From NCBI RefSeq assembly GCF_003990645.1, contig NZ_RYZK01000002.1, positions 1 through 64,000 of the forward strand: DNA of 64,000 bases, written 5' to 3'. The DNA comes from Shimia sediminis (GTDB lineage: Bacteria > Pseudomonadota > Alphaproteobacteria > Rhodobacterales > Rhodobacteraceae). The translations under genes were made by a program, and so were the position numbers. This document shows positions 1 through 10,132 of the stretch, piece after piece. Each line of letters starts with the position of its first letter. Position 1 is the first letter of the stretch. Below the pieces are notes generated by a model. It was not told the origin of the DNA and ran no database searches. It saw only the letters and a program-made list of their open reading frames with translations.

Positions 1-234
1 GGCCGTCACACGCCGTTCTTCGCGAACTACCGTCCGCAGTTCTACTTCCGCACCACCGACGTGACCGGCACTGTTGAACTGCCTGCCGGCACCGAGATGG
101 TGATGCCTGGCGACAACCTGAAGTTCAACGTTGAACTGATCGCCCCGATCGCCATGGAGCAAGGCCTGCGCTTTGCGATCCGCGAAGGCGGCCGCACCGT
201 TGGGTCGGGCGTTGTGTCGAAAATCGTCGAATAA
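1..234 (+). CDS. tuf: Elongation factor Tu, C-terminal part (5' end outside window)
   Basis: EF-Tu is the GTPase that carries aminoacyl-tRNA to the ribosome. Only the last 77 codons are present, open at the left edge. They read as the domain 3 beta-barrel, with [20 protein letters not shown] at the start, [10 protein letters not shown] in the middle and the standard EF-Tu ending [16 protein letters not shown] strong terminator follows within 30 bases. The identification is secure; which tuf copy of the genome this is cannot be told. In many alphaproteobacteria a tuf copy is followed by tRNA-Trp, secE and nusG; here tRNA-Trp is about 1.9 kb away with two acyltransferase-type genes between. Confidence 0.97.
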   Translation, partial: GRHTPFFANYRPQFYFRTTDVTGTVELPAGTEMVMPGDNLKFNVELIAPIAMEQGLRFAIREGGRTVGSGVVSKIVE

Positions 235-261
235 GTCGGATCATCTCCGAAACAAATCAAA

Positions 262-289
262 GGCCGCCCTAAACAGGGCGGCCTTTTTT
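262..289 (+). terminator. Rho-independent terminator of tuf
   Basis: A perfect 9-bp stem (GGCCGCCCT / AGGGCGGCC) with a 4-base AAAC loop is followed by a run of six T. It starts 27 bases after the tuf stop codon, which is typical of an intrinsic terminator. Confidence 0.93.
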
Positions 290-465
290 GGTTGCAGTTT
301 AGTAAATCTCATTGCCACTCGCCACGTTGGCCGAGTAGACACCTTGGAGCTTTGCACTCACGGTGGAGCCACTGGCGCAAGTCATGACGCTGATCTCTGA
401 ACACGCGTATTCGGAATTCATGACCCCACAGCCCAAAGCCGGGCAGGACTTTGCGTCAGGATGCT

Positions 466-1239
466 ATGAAAGAAACCCCTTCCGCACACGGCGCGCTTCA
501 AAAACCGATTGATCCCTTTGCGATACGCATGGTGAAGCGCACAGCATTGATCTGTTTTGGCCCGTTCTATTTTCTTTTCCTGGCATTTGCCCCCCTGCTC
601 TGCGCCAGGCGGTCAGGCTTTCGCGGATGGTATTGGCGTCTGGTCAAGCGCGCCTGCTCGCGCCTGTTGTGGCTGCTGAGCATTCGCGTGCACCTGGCGC
701 CGTCACAACGCGACGCTTTGGCCACCGACACCGGCAGTATCATTGTGATCAACCATCGCAGCCATTTGGACGGTTTCACGTTGATGGATGTGATTCCGGA
801 TCAAAAGTGGTTCACTTTCGCCGCAAAAAAGGAACTCTTTGACGCGCGGCTGCTGCGCACTGGGTTCACTGGCGCCGGGTTGGTCGAGATAGACCGGCGC
901 AGCGGGAAGATCGCCATGGACACGCTCCGGCAAGCCGTTGAAGAGATGCCGGACAGACGATCAGTGGTTCTGTTTCCGGAAGGCACCAGAACCAAAACGG
1001 AATCTCTGGGCGCTTTCAAGGCTGGTGCCGTTGTCGTTGCGCGTGAGACTGGACGCAGCATCCGCCCTATCGTCATTTTGGACTCGGATCGCCTGTTGCC
1101 GAAGGGCAAATTCGTTCCCGCGAGCGGCACAATCAGGATCGAGGTATTGCCGGCATTCAGGTGTGATCCAAGCGTATCTGTTGATGAGGACGTGTCGCGG
1201 CTCCGCGCCAAGATGATGGCCGTATTTGATGCTGGCTGA
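466..1239 (+). CDS. 1-acyl-sn-glycerol-3-phosphate acyltransferase family protein (PlsC-like)
   Basis: Likely a membrane-bound acyltransferase adding a second fatty acid to lysophosphatidic acid or a related lysolipid. The 257-aa product has a hydrophobic segment near residues 25-50, the HX4D catalytic motif in NHRSHLD, and the substrate-binding FPEGTR motif about 80 residues later, both hallmarks of the PlsC superfamily. The ATG at 466 was chosen because CAGGA lies just upstream; an in-frame TTG at 451 is possible. It stands alone between the tuf terminator and a convergent gene. The exact acyl acceptor cannot be told. Confidence 0.85.
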   Translation: MKETPSAHGALQKPIDPFAIRMVKRTALICFGPFYFLFLAFAPLLCARRSGFRGWYWRLVKRACSRLLWLLSIRVHLAPSQRDALATDTGSIIVINHRSHLDGFTLMDVIPDQKWFTFAAKKELFDARLLRTGFTGAGLVEIDRRSGKIAMDTLRQAVEEMPDRRSVVLFPEGTRTKTESLGAFKAGAVVVARETGRSIRPIVILDSDRLLPKGKFVPASGTIRIEVLPAFRCDPSVSVDEDVSRLRAKMMAVFDAG

Positions 1240-1338
1240 AAGACCTCCTGCCTGTCGCTCTACCCAGACAACCAATCCGATTCCTTAGATCGTGCGGAGG
1301 TGAGGCAAACGAAACCTCGAGGCTGACCACGAAACTGG

Positions 1339-2028
1339 TTAGGTCAGAGAACGCCCCACGCGCAAATCGGCCTCTTCACGCAGGTTCTCAAGAGCCTGCT
1401 GCAGGTTCAGACGCAGCGCTTCTTCGGTCTCTTCGGTCATTTTTCGAGGCACCGCCATGTCCCACTCTTTACACATCAAAACGCCGTTGGACCCGGCCTT
1501 GGGCACCCACATGCGATCCCAGGTTGGCAACTCGCCGACTTTGTCCGCAGAAAACGTCACGACAAACACGCGTTTGCCTGAGGACCTGGCCCAAACCAAT
1601 GGCACAGTGGAGCACACACGGGCCGGGCCACTGGGGCCATCAGCGGCAATGCCAATGGAATACCCCTGGCGAATTTTGCCCAAAATCTCCCGGGACATTG
1701 CAACATGCCGCTTATTAGACGACATCGCCACCGTTTCCATTCCGAACTGAGTTTGAAAGAGGCCCGCCATCCGGCCGGCGCGGGCGCCAGACGTCAGTGT
1801 AAAGATTTTCCCCAACTCAATCGGAAACAGGTAAGGCGACATCATCAGTCTTTGGTGCCAAAGCGCAACGATGACGGGTTCACCATTGCGCAAACAGGCC
1901 TCCATCGGCTCAAAGCCAATACGCTCCCATGTCGATTTGCGATAGGCCCGGCGCACCAGAGACTCAATACGCCTTGCAACAAATCGCTGAACACGCGGAC
2001 TGTCGGCGATTTTTTTTCGTAGGCTCAA
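1339..2028 (-). CDS. DUF374-family lysophospholipid acyltransferase-like protein
   Basis: This protein resembles the DUF374 family, which is related to lysophospholipid and lipid A acyltransferases. ALWHQRLMMSPYLF is the degenerate catalytic segment, and GIAADGPSGPARV corresponds to the family's G-I-x-x-D-G-P-x-G-P block. The frame stays open upstream to 2121, but AAGGAG lies 6-7 bases before a TTG at 2028 that gives LSLRKKIADSPRV, a sensible N-terminus, so a 229-aa protein from 2028 is preferred. It is convergent with the PlsC-like gene and divergent from tRNA-Trp. Substrate unknown; probably an envelope-lipid role. Confidence 0.75.
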   Translation of the reverse strand: MSLRKKIADSPRVQRFVARRIESLVRRAYRKSTWERIGFEPMEACLRNGEPVIVALWHQRLMMSPYLFPIELGKIFTLTSGARAGRMAGLFQTQFGMETVAMSSNKRHVAMSREILGKIRQGYSIGIAADGPSGPARVCSTVPLVWARSSGKRVFVVTFSADKVGELPTWDRMWVPKAGSNGVLMCKEWDMAVPRKMTEETEEALRLNLQQALENLREEADLRVGRSLT

Positions 2029-2146
2029 AATGGCGCTCCTTTGCGAGGCGTGGTTTACTAGGTAAAGCGCAAACGGGCAACAGAAGGTAGAGACGCATTT
2101 TCCTCTTGAGTCCCGCGTCACGGTGGCATAGGAAACACGCGGCCAT

Positions 2147-2222
2147 AGGGGTATAGCTCAGCTGGTAGAGCGACGGTCTCCAAAACCGTAGGTCGCGGGT
2201 TCGAACCCTGCTGCCCCTGCCA
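2147..2222 (+). tRNA. trnW: tRNA-Trp, anticodon CCA
   Basis: A complete 76-nt cloverleaf with an encoded 3' CCA. The acceptor stem is AGGGGTA/TGCCCCT, the D arm AGCTCAGCTGGTAGAGC, the anticodon stem ACGGT/ACCGT with loop CTCCAAA (anticodon CCA), and the T arm GCGGGTTCGAACCCTGC. In many alphaproteobacteria secE and nusG follow this tRNA; here a polysaccharide locus does. Confidence 0.96.
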
Positions 2223-2445
2223 TTTTCCAGATACAACAGTAGTTGTTTTGCTTTCATAGCGGCAGAACAGGAATGCCGCTCAAATTTGGCAAATCGCATG
2301 CAGGCTTTGCATAGTCTAAGTGCATTGGGTTGTGGTCCAACCATCGCGTATCGTTGGAAAACACTTGTTGTTCGCAAACCGAATGTGGCATTCGCATATC
2401 ATCGGCCTCTCCAGCTCACGGCAAGCAATCTGGGCGGCTGTAAAC

Positions 2446-5025
2446 ATGAAGGTGGCAGCAGGGCGGTTTTTTGTGATTGGACGGATCAAAAGATTGTTCA
2501 CCCGATACTCTGCTCGGCATCTCAAAATCGAGTTGTCGCTCGCAGATCGGCAGTTGTTCACGAACGCAGAAACAGGCCCTGCACCCGGCCACGTTCAACA
2601 GGTCGTGCTGCAAAATAATCATCTGATTATCAAGGGTGCCGCGCACACCGAGCAAGTCATTGCAGAAAACGGCAAGGCGAGACGCGTTGTGCACCTTGAG
2701 GTGCCCAACGATTATGAAGAACGGCAGTTCGGCGTGCAGTTGCCCTTTGACGGTGGTGAAACACGCATTGCCTTTGGCGATGGGCAGGACATGGAGTTTG
2801 CGCTGTTGCCAGAGTTCTCGTCTGTGCGGATCTTATGGGGACAATTGTTGCTACTGCCCGGGTTCTTCAGGGCTCTGGCGAGTGCGATCCCAGTCGCGGT
2901 GCGGTGGTATCGGTTTCACGATCCATCAGCGCGGACCGATGTTCGTAATCTCCTGGGTCTCGCGCCCCTTGGTGACGCGCTGAGACTGGACGAAGCGTTT
3001 TTCAACGAGGCGGAGGCAGAGAATCGCAAGACCAGCGTGGCACATCTGATGCCACCCATTGTGATCGTCATGCCGGTCTACAATGCTTTCGACGTTTTGC
3101 AGGAAGCCCTGGATCGGGTCAGTCGCAACACGCACGGGTCTTGGCGTATGGTTTTGGTCGATGACGGCTCAACCGATCCGCGGGTAGCGCCATATCTTAG
3201 TGATTGGTCGACCAATCAAGGGCCTCACGTCACTTTGCTGAAGAACGGGAAAAACCTTGGGTTCATCGGTGCGGTAAACCGGGGTTTCGCCCATGCGCTA
3301 GAGTTGTTTCAGGACCAACCAGACGATAGCCGCGCGGCGGTTGTGGTGCTGAATTCGGATGCTCTGGTGCCAGAGGGATGGGCGGAACGCTTGACGGCGC
3401 CGCTGTCCGAGGATCCTACGATTGCCAGCGTGACGCCCATGTCCAACGACGCGGAATTGCTGACTGTTCCAACACTATGCGCCCGACATGTGCTCAGCAA
3501 AGGTGTAGCTGAGCATATTGATGAAATCGCGGCCGCTCTCCCTGACAGCTCTTTTTTGCGGGATGCGCAACGAGGTACAGCAGACATGCCGACGGGTGTA
3601 GGTTTTTGCATGGCCCTCGGATTGCGCTACCTGCGTTGGCTTCCAGAGTTCGATCGGGCGTTTGGCGCAGGATATGGGGAAGAGGTCGATTGGTGTCAGA
3701 AGATCATCGAACATGGCGGACGCCATGTCGCTCAGCCACGCCTATTTGTTGAGCACCATGGCGGTGCGTCATTTGGATCCGAACAAAAAACGCAGTTGTT
3801 GGCCAATAATGGCGCGCTCATTTCTCGGCGATATCCAAGGTTTGACCAGCAGGTACAGGACTTCATCGCCGATGACCCCCTGTTAAGCATACGGATCGTT
3901 CTGGGACTGGCATGGGTCTCGGCAGAAGCTGAAGCAAACGGCGCTACGAATGTGCCGGTTTATGTCGGTCATAGCATGGGTGGCGGCGCGGAAATGGATC
4001 TGATGCGTCGGGTGGATCAAGACATAACGAGACAAGGCGCAGCAGTCGTATTGCGTGTTGGCGGCTCACTCCGCTGGCAGATAGAGATCCACAGCGCTGC
4101 TGGGATTACCCGAGGGGCCACGGACGACATCAAGTTCATGACGCGATTGATGTCATTTCTGCCCAAGCGTCGGATCATCTATTCCTGTGGCGTCGGGGAC
4201 AGAGACCCGGCTGAATTGCCGGGCTGCCTGTTGAAGCTCGCCAAGGGCGCCGTGGGCGGTATCGAGGTGCTGTTTCACGACTACCTACCTCTTAGCCCAT
4301 CATACACGTTACTGGATTCGGATGGATCTTGGCGAGGTGTCCCCGAGCCTGGCACCAAAGACCGCGCCCATATCGCTCGACGCGCAAATGGGACGCCTGT
4401 CGACCTCGCTGCGTGGCGTAAGGCTTGGAGCGGGCTTTTGGCTGCCGCCAATCGGATCGAAGTGTTCTCGCAAAGTAGCCGCGATCTTGTAGCCGAAGCT
4501 TATCCTGCCCTTGCCAGGGCCATTGCAGTCGCCCCGCACACGCTGTTGGCTCCTGTCCCCCAAGTGCCAAAAACCTCAATGCCAGAGCAAGTGCCTGTTA
4601 TCGGCGTTTTGGGCAATATTGGCCCCCACAAAGGCGCGCATGTTCTTACCAAACTCGACAAGCGGCTGTCGCGTATACGCGCAGCTAAGATGGTATTGAT
4701 TGGCAATCTGGATCCCAGTTTTCAGGTGACCAAGCATTCTGTTGTGCATGGCGATTATGGGGTCGAAGAGATACCTGATCTGGTGGTGCGCTACAAAATT
4801 TGTTGCTGGTTGATCCCATCGGTTTGGCCAGAGACATTTTCGTTCACAACCCATGAAGCTCTGGCTACGGGGCTACCGGTCATTGGTTTTGACCTAGGTG
4901 CTCAGGGCGATCTGCTGACTTCCGCGCCAAATGGACATGTGCTGCCCATTAGCGATGGGATGCCTGACTTGGACAATCTGCTAGACCTCGTGTCAGAGAT
5001 AAGTCATGAAACTGGGCATGAGTAA
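2446..5025 (+). CDS. Two-domain glycosyltransferase (GT2-like plus GT4-like)
   Basis: A predicted cytoplasmic polysaccharide-assembly enzyme of 859 aa. The N-terminal 200 residues are unrecognised. A GT2-type domain follows at about residues 203-430, with [21 protein letters not shown] and the nucleotide-sugar-binding NSD of [14 protein letters not shown]. The C-terminal third is GT4-like: [16 protein letters not shown] near residue 715 and [20 protein letters not shown] near residue 795. It may therefore transfer two sugars in sequence. ATG 2446 was chosen because the upstream 42 codons look non-coding, but the ribosome site is weak. The stop overlaps the next gene, so the two are probably cotranscribed. 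Confidence 0.82.
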   Translation: MKVAAGRFFVIGRIKRLFTRYSARHLKIELSLADRQLFTNAETGPAPGHVQQVVLQNNHLIIKGAAHTEQVIAENGKARRVVHLEVPNDYEERQFGVQLPFDGGETRIAFGDGQDMEFALLPEFSSVRILWGQLLLLPGFFRALASAIPVAVRWYRFHDPSARTDVRNLLGLAPLGDALRLDEAFFNEAEAENRKTSVAHLMPPIVIVMPVYNAFDVLQEALDRVSRNTHGSWRMVLVDDGSTDPRVAPYLSDWSTNQGPHVTLLKNGKNLGFIGAVNRGFAHALELFQDQPDDSRAAVVVLNSDALVPEGWAERLTAPLSEDPTIASVTPMSNDAELLTVPTLCARHVLSKGVAEHIDEIAAALPDSSFLRDAQRGTADMPTGVGFCMALGLRYLRWLPEFDRAFGAGYGEEVDWCQKIIEHGGRHVAQPRLFVEHHGGASFGSEQKTQLLANNGALISRRYPRFDQQVQDFIADDPLLSIRIVLGLAWVSAEAEANGATNVPVYVGHSMGGGAEMDLMRRVDQDITRQGAAVVLRVGGSLRWQIEIHSAAGITRGATDDIKFMTRLMSFLPKRRIIYSCGVGDRDPAELPGCLLKLAKGAVGGIEVLFHDYLPLSPSYTLLDSDGSWRGVPEPGTKDRAHIARRANGTPVDLAAWRKAWSGLLAAANRIEVFSQSSRDLVAEAYPALARAIAVAPHTLLAPVPQVPKTSMPEQVPVIGVLGNIGPHKGAHVLTKLDKRLSRIRAAKMVLIGNLDPSFQVTKHSVVHGDYGVEEIPDLVVRYKICCWLIPSVWPETFSFTTHEALATGLPVIGFDLGAQGDLLTSAPNGHVLPISDGMPDLDNLLDLVSEISHETGHE

Positions 5026-5752
5026 GAAATCTGTCTCTATTCGCGCCCTGAAAGATCGGGGTATTGAAGTCCTGAATCGACCGGGATTGACCTCGAGTAT
5101 CACTCTTCCGACGGCGACACGGCTAGAGGCCCCGAGCTCGTTGAAATGGACGCAGTACGAACACTCGCTCCATCTAGGGGCCTTTTCGTATCAGGTTTCC
5201 GGGTACTGTTTTGCCGCCAGAATCGGGCGCTATTGTTCGTTTGGGGAAGAGGTACAGATTGGCCGCCAGAACCACCCCATGGACTGGGTTTCGACCAACC
5301 CAAGCTTTTATGCGCAGGATAACCTATTCAACGTTGGAAACAAGTTCGAGGGAGCCAATGAGTACAAGGCCTTTAGGCCGGACGTCAAAAAACCTCCGAC
5401 CCAGGTCAAAGTCACGCACATTGGTCACGATGTCTGGATAGGCCACGGTGCATATGTTGCAGCCGGAGTAACAATCGGTCAGGGGGCCGTCGTCGGCGCC
5501 CATTCCGTTGTCACCAAGGATGTGCCCCCCTATGCCGTGGTTGCCGGCAATCCGGCCGTTATAAAACGGTACAGAATCGACCCTCTTCTGATTTCCCCGA
5601 TGTTGCGTTGTCAGTGGTGGCAGTTTGCGCCTTGGCAGTTGCAACATTTGGACCCCACAAACTTGCACGCCTTTGTTCCAGGGGTTGTGGAGCTTCAAAA
5701 AGGTCCGCGCTTTGAACCAACTATTATCGACCTGAGCGAGGCATCTTGGTGA
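5018..5752 (+). CDS. Left-handed beta-helix O-acetyltransferase (CatB/Vat-type)
   Basis: Likely transfers acetyl from acetyl-CoA to a sugar hydroxyl of the polysaccharide. The 244-aa product has hexapeptide-repeat segments ([46 protein letters not shown]), and the [12 protein letters not shown] loop carries the His expected to be catalytic in xenobiotic/virginiamycin-type acetyltransferases. The proposed ATG at 5018 overlaps the stop of the preceding glycosyltransferase; 5006 is also in frame. Position within the glycan locus favours a polysaccharide substrate over an antibiotic. Confidence 0.83.
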   Translation: MSKKSVSIRALKDRGIEVLNRPGLTSSITLPTATRLEAPSSLKWTQYEHSLHLGAFSYQVSGYCFAARIGRYCSFGEEVQIGRQNHPMDWVSTNPSFYAQDNLFNVGNKFEGANEYKAFRPDVKKPPTQVKVTHIGHDVWIGHGAYVAAGVTIGQGAVVGAHSVVTKDVPPYAVVAGNPAVIKRYRIDPLLISPMLRCQWWQFAPWQLQHLDPTNLHAFVPGVVELQKGPRFEPTIIDLSEASW

Positions 5753-6639
5753 TTGGTTGGCTGAAATCCCTGACCGCTCAAGCCGCCGGTTCCAGAAACC
5801 AAGCGACCATGGCACAGGCGTTGGGCGTTCAATCTGACCCTTATCAAGCCCGCATTGGAAGCAAAGGTGTGCATCAGAGGGCGCTGGAGGAGCAACTATC
5901 CGCTGCCCAGTGCAAGTTTGGCGGAGCGGAGCCGGCTTTTGACAGGCCATTGATTTTGCTTGCTTTCACCAATCGATCCGGCTCCAACCTTCTTGCCGAC
6001 TACATGCGGCAATCAGACGTGCTCTTTGGGTTGGGTGAGTTCCTGAACCATGACTTTGTTTTGCGCAAGATGGGCACGCTAGGGCTATCGTGTTTTCCAG
6101 ACTATATTCGCCATCTGGATGCGTGCTGTACCGGGCACAAAGCATTGGGCCTGAAAGCTTCCTGGGATCAGGTCCAAATGCTCGCACAGTGGAACATCCT
6201 CACTATGTTTCCCGAAGTCAGGATGCTGCATATCAATCGCGAGAATTTTCTAGCCCAGGCGGTCTCGCTATTAATAGCAGACAAAACACAACAATGGACA
6301 TCCCTTCAGACCCCCGGGATGGCAACAGAAGATGTTGAGGTAGACATCAAGAGCCTCGGACGGATTATTCAAGCGCAACGGCAGGAAAACGATCTAATTG
6401 CGCTGATAGCAAAGATGCTGGGCATCCCGCGTCACAGCGTTGTATACGAAGCGTTGTGCCAAGATCCGAACACGTGCCTGCGCCAAGTCCTAGAGTTCTG
6501 TAATAGACCAGACCCAGAGTTCACGGTACGTGAACCTGCCTTAAAAGTTCAATCGGGTGCTCTTAATAAAAGGATTGCAGAGCAATACCTTGAAATGCTG
6601 CGCCGAACAGGTGCCGAGGTGCCAGACCCTAGTTGTTAA
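5749..6639 (+). CDS. Stf0-like sulfotransferase
   Basis: Probable PAPS-dependent sulfotransferase acting on a sugar. [17 protein letters not shown] near residues 70-86 matches the 5'-phosphosulfate-binding P-loop of the Stf0 family, and [21 protein letters not shown] matches the second segment where an Arg contacts the PAPS 3'-phosphate. The GTG at 5749 has GAGG six bases upstream and overlaps the preceding stop. The 3' end overlaps the convergent kpsM-type gene by 11 bases. Sulfation would suit a marine surface glycan. The acceptor is unknown, and the match is by motif only. Confidence 0.72.
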   Translation: MIGWLKSLTAQAAGSRNQATMAQALGVQSDPYQARIGSKGVHQRALEEQLSAAQCKFGGAEPAFDRPLILLAFTNRSGSNLLADYMRQSDVLFGLGEFLNHDFVLRKMGTLGLSCFPDYIRHLDACCTGHKALGLKASWDQVQMLAQWNILTMFPEVRMLHINRENFLAQAVSLLIADKTQQWTSLQTPGMATEDVEVDIKSLGRIIQAQRQENDLIALIAKMLGIPRHSVVYEALCQDPNTCLRQVLEFCNRPDPEFTVREPALKVQSGALNKRIAEQYLEMLRRTGAEVPDPSC

Positions 6640-7495
6640 GCAGATCGCGATGATATCGCCGCAACAACAAAAGCCCAATCACCAGACAGGTAAGGCTGAG
6701 GCCGAGTACGAAGGTGACAGACACGTATGGGGCATCATAGCTGGCATAAAAGCCACGGCGCATCAGGCCGACAATATGCACCAGGGGATTGTAGAGCAGA
6801 AAGCCCTGATAGGGTTCTGGTATGCTCTCGGGCAGAAAGAAGATCCCGGAGATGATGAACAAAGGGCGCATCAGGATCGACCAAGCGCGCTGCCACACAT
6901 TGTACTTTGTAAAGAGAAAGGCGTTCAGAACACCGATCCCCAGCGCCAGCGCGGCCGACAACGCAAAAGCCTGCACTATAATCAAAAGATCCGGGATCAC
7001 GCGGGTCTCGAGCGTCAGCATAATCCCGACAAGAACCACATAGGCGACCATCAACTGTGTCAGCACATTCAGGATGAACCGTGCAAGGATCGCATCGACA
7101 TAAGTAACGCTGGGGTAGGCCAGCAGTGGTTTGGAGAACATCAAAGAGGTTGCAATCTTGCCTGCGATATCGGCGTAGAACAAGAACGGCACCATACCAG
7201 TTGCATAAAACATCGCAAAGCTGATCCCAAGCTGCGGTGCAATGAAACCGATTGAAAACACAGCCGACAAAAGCGCAATTCCTGCGACAGGTTCCATGAC
7301 CGCCCAGAGATAGCCTCCGGGTGATCGGCCATACGTTGTTGCCATTTCACGAAGGATCAAAGCGGTAATCGCGCGTAAAGTGGCCAGGGGCCTTCTGGGA
7401 TAGGACCCCTTGCGACGTGTAGGCAATGATGGTGTTGTCGAATCCATACTCATACTTTGATGTGGTAGCACAGACATCATAGCCTGGGCACCCAT
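6629..7495 (-). CDS. kpsM: Polysaccharide ABC exporter, inner-membrane permease (KpsM-like, ABC-2)
   Basis: Membrane half of an ABC-2 exporter moving lipid-linked polysaccharide across the inner membrane. The 288-aa product has an amphipathic N-terminus (ITALILREMATTYGRSPGGY) typical of KpsM/Wzm/RfbA permeases and about six membrane spans. Partner subunits are the divergent KpsE-like and KpsT-like genes. It is the only exporter gene on the minus strand, with its start almost touching the KpsE-like reading frame. The first methionines (7495, 7477, 7450 region) lack a clear ribosome site, so the start is uncertain by up to about 15 codons. Confidence 0.88.
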   Translation of the reverse strand: MGAQAMMSVLPHQSMSMDSTTPSLPTRRKGSYPRRPLATLRAITALILREMATTYGRSPGGYLWAVMEPVAGIALLSAVFSIGFIAPQLGISFAMFYATGMVPFLFYADIAGKIATSLMFSKPLLAYPSVTYVDAILARFILNVLTQLMVAYVVLVGIMLTLETRVIPDLLIIVQAFALSAALALGIGVLNAFLFTKYNVWQRAWSILMRPLFIISGIFFLPESIPEPYQGFLLYNPLVHIVGLMRRGFYASYDAPYVSVTFVLGLSLTCLVIGLLLLRRYHRDLLNN

Positions 7496-7591
7496 CCATC
7501 CATGGTCGTGTCCTGGGCTTACCTCTGGTCAATAAACCGGAACTATTATAGCTCTATCAACACGTTCAACGAAATCGGAGTGGATGCATTC

Positions 7592-8797
7592 ATGCCCGAC
7601 CCGGCTGCAAAACCCGGCCTCCAACCTGTGGCAACGCCTGCAAAGGCCCCAACTCCGGGCGTTGATGTCGCTCCAACCGCAGGGCCAACCAAATTGCGCA
7701 GGCGCCATGGAATTCTGGCGCTAAGCTTTGTTCTTGCCGTCCTTTTGCCAGCGGCGCTGACGGCTGCTTACCTTTGGGTGCGCGCTGCAGATCAATATGC
7801 CTCAACGGTTGGGTTTTCTGTACGGCACGAAGAGAGCGTGTCGGCATTGGACATTCTGGGGGGAAATCTGGCTGGCTTGAGTGGATCCAGTTCAACGGAT
7901 ACGGATATCCTCTACGAGTTCATCCAAAGCCAAAAACTTGTGGCGGATATGGATGCCGCACTCGATTTGAAAGCTCTTTGGTCGAAACCCGAGGATGACT
8001 GGTTCTTTGCTTTTGAACCGTCGGGGAGCATTGAGGACTTGATCGCTTACTGGGACCGTATGGTCAAAATCTACTACGACCGTACCGCCGGTTTGATCGA
8101 GGTCCGGGTTCTGGCCTTTTCCGCGGAGGATGCCACGCGGATCGCAACAACCTTGTTCAACGAAAGCTCGGAAATGATCAATGATCTGAGCGCCATCGCG
8201 CGCGAGGATGCGATCCGATACTCTCGCGAAGAATTGGACGAGGCAAAGGTTCGCCTGACCAGTGCCCGAGCGGCTGTACTGGCCTTTCGCAATCAGCATC
8301 AACTGGTTGATCCCTCAATCGAAGTGGAAAGCCAATCGCAATTGATCGGCTCCTTGCAGGCGCAACTGGCAAACACACTGATTCAACTGGATCTATTGCG
8401 TGAAGGCGTTGGAGAGAATGACCCGCGGCTTGAAAAAGGTCTGCGCCGCGTCAAGGTTATCGAAGACCGCATAGCAGCAGAACGACACAAGCTGGGCGTT
8501 GGAAGCGACGGGACGGTAAGCCAAGTGTTTGCCGACTTGATCGGTGAGTACGAGCGCCTTGTTGTGGAAAGAGAATTTGCAGAAAAAACCTATATCTCGG
8601 CCCTCGCCACATATGATGCATCGCTTGCCGAGGCACGCCGCAAAAGCCGCTATCTTGCCGCCTACATGCGCCCGACCGAAGCCGAGACATCAAGGTTCCC
8701 GGAACGGGGCTTGTTGCTGGCTTTGATCTCGCTTTTCCTGTTCTTGATCTGGTCGATTGCCGCATTGGTCGGCTATTCGCTCAAGGACCGCCGATAG
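7592..8797 (+). CDS. kpsE: Capsule polysaccharide export inner-membrane protein (KpsE-like, PCP-3)
   Basis: Periplasmic adaptor linking an ABC polysaccharide exporter to the outer-membrane channel. The layout is that of the PCP-3/KpsE family: a proline-rich cytoplasmic N-terminus, a first membrane span (ILALSFVLAVLLPAALTAAY), a long periplasmic region with predicted coiled coil in the middle (REELDEAKVRLTSARAAVLA) and a C-terminal span (LLLALISLFLFLIWSIAALV). ATG 7592 gives 401 aa; the frame is open from 7502 but upstream residues look unlike a real N-terminus. A KpsT-like ATPase follows 14 bases later. No outer-membrane KpsD/Wza gene is seen in the window. Confidence 0.88.
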   Translation: MPDPAAKPGLQPVATPAKAPTPGVDVAPTAGPTKLRRRHGILALSFVLAVLLPAALTAAYLWVRAADQYASTVGFSVRHEESVSALDILGGNLAGLSGSSSTDTDILYEFIQSQKLVADMDAALDLKALWSKPEDDWFFAFEPSGSIEDLIAYWDRMVKIYYDRTAGLIEVRVLAFSAEDATRIATTLFNESSEMINDLSAIAREDAIRYSREELDEAKVRLTSARAAVLAFRNQHQLVDPSIEVESQSQLIGSLQAQLANTLIQLDLLREGVGENDPRLEKGLRRVKVIEDRIAAERHKLGVGSDGTVSQVFADLIGEYERLVVEREFAEKTYISALATYDASLAEARRKSRYLAAYMRPTEAETSRFPERGLLLALISLFLFLIWSIAALVGYSLKDRR

Positions 8798-8811
8798 TCG
8801 GACACTCGCCC

Positions 8812-9477
8812 ATGATCCGTTTTGAGAATCTGACAAAGGAATTTGTTATCAACGGCCGCAGCAAAGTGGTTGCCGAACGGATCAACGCGGTTTTTCCTTC
8901 AGGCGTGTCGGTGGGCCTGCTTGGCCGCAATGGCGCGGGAAAGTCGACACTGCTGAGCATGGTCGCCGGAACTATGAACCCCACCAAAGGCCGCATACAC
9001 TCGACGGGTACAATTTCCTGGACAGTTGGATTTGCCGGCTCATTTCATGGCGACCTGACAGGGGCGCAAAATGCCCGCTTTATTGCACGGATTTATGGCG
9101 TTGATACTGACGAGCTTGTGGCCTTCGTCGAAGATTTCGCCGGGTTGGGTGTACACTTTCACCTGCCTTTCCGAACCTACTCCGCAGGTATGAAATCGCG
9201 CCTCGCATTTGGAGTCTCGATGGGGGTTCCCTTTGATACCTATCTCGTCGACGAAGTCACATCGGTCGGCGATGCCGCCTTTCGCAAAAAGAGTGCCCAA
9301 GTTTTCAAGGCCAGAATGAAAAACGCCGGCGCTGTAGTTGTCACACATTCTCCAGATCAAATGCGGGATATGTGCACAGCCGGTGCGGTACTGGAAAACG
9401 GGCACCTGACATATTTTGACGACATTGAAGAGGCGATTGCCTTGCATAACCGAAACATGAGGCAAGTTAATCGGTGA
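8812..9477 (+). CDS. kpsT: Polysaccharide ABC exporter ATP-binding protein (KpsT-like)
   Basis: ATPase subunit energising export with the KpsM-like permease. The 221-aa product has Walker A GRNGAGKST, a KpsT-type signature RTYSAGMKSRLAFG and Walker B YLVDEVTSVGD followed by the H-loop VVVTHS. Its length matches the short KpsT class, without the C-terminal carbohydrate-binding domain of Wzt. It probably shares a transcript with kpsE 14 bases upstream. Confidence 0.92.
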   Translation: MIRFENLTKEFVINGRSKVVAERINAVFPSGVSVGLLGRNGAGKSTLLSMVAGTMNPTKGRIHSTGTISWTVGFAGSFHGDLTGAQNARFIARIYGVDTDELVAFVEDFAGLGVHFHLPFRTYSAGMKSRLAFGVSMGVPFDTYLVDEVTSVGDAAFRKKSAQVFKARMKNAGAVVVTHSPDQMRDMCTAGAVLENGHLTYFDDIEEAIALHNRNMRQVNR

Positions 9478-9559
9478 AAATCGCGCGCGTTTGACGGTTT
9501 GTGCCTAAAGTAATGGAATCCCCAACTGACACGTAGATGTCTACGACAAGGAGCTGAGC

Positions 9560-10132
9560 GTGCTGGAAATCAAAGAAACCGCATTGCAGGGCGTTTTGCG
9601 AATTACGCCAAAACGATTTGGGGACGACCGTGGTTTCTTTTGCGAAACCTGGAATCAAAGCCGGATGGCCGAACACGGCCTTACCCATGAATTTGTGCAA
9701 GACAATCAGTCGCTTTCGGAACGTCAGGGCACAATTCGTGGCCTACACTTTCAATGCCCGCCCCATGCGCAAACCAAACTGGTCCGTTGCGGGCGCGGCG
9801 CTTTGCTGGATGTAGCCGTGGATATCCGCAAAGGGTCACCAACCTACGGTCATTGGATTGCCGAAGAACTCAGCGCCGAAAACGGGCACCAACTGTTGAT
9901 TCCTGAGGGATTTCTGCATGGGTTCGTGACCCTGCGGCCCAACACGGAAGTACTGTACAAATGCACGGATTATTATAGCCCTGATTGTGATCGTGCGGTG
10001 CGTTTTGATGACAAAGATATTGCTATTGACTGGGGCGTGGACCTTTCGAGTGTCTTCTTGAGCGACAAGGATAAGGCCGCCCCCGCACTAAAGGAAATTG
10101 ACTCTCCGTTCACATGGGGACCCCGGCAATGA
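9560..10132 (+). CDS. rfbC: dTDP-4-dehydrorhamnose 3,5-epimerase
   Basis: Third enzyme of dTDP-L-rhamnose synthesis, epimerising dTDP-4-keto-6-deoxyglucose at C3 and C5. The 190-aa cupin-fold protein has the N-terminal [14 protein letters not shown], the catalytic-His segment [20 protein letters not shown], and [20 protein letters not shown] with the active-site Tyr region. GTG 9560 follows AAGGAG by six bases. It is the first gene of a tightly overlapped rfbC-rfbB-rfbD run; rfbA lies at 25990. Confidence 0.96.
   Translation: MLEIKETALQGVLRITPKRFGDDRGFFCETWNQSRMAEHGLTHEFVQDNQSLSERQGTIRGLHFQCPPHAQTKLVRCGRGALLDVAVDIRKGSPTYGHWIAEELSAENGHQLLIPEGFLHGFVTLRPNTEVLYKCTDYYSPDCDRAVRFDDKDIAIDWGVDLSSVFLSDKDKAAPALKEIDSPFTWGPRQ

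Noticed and set aside
1964-2377. Minus-strand 137-codon frame with RVRTRDLRFWRPSLYQLSYT
   Set aside because: It is the antisense translation of tRNA-Trp plus flanks, a well-known false ORF.
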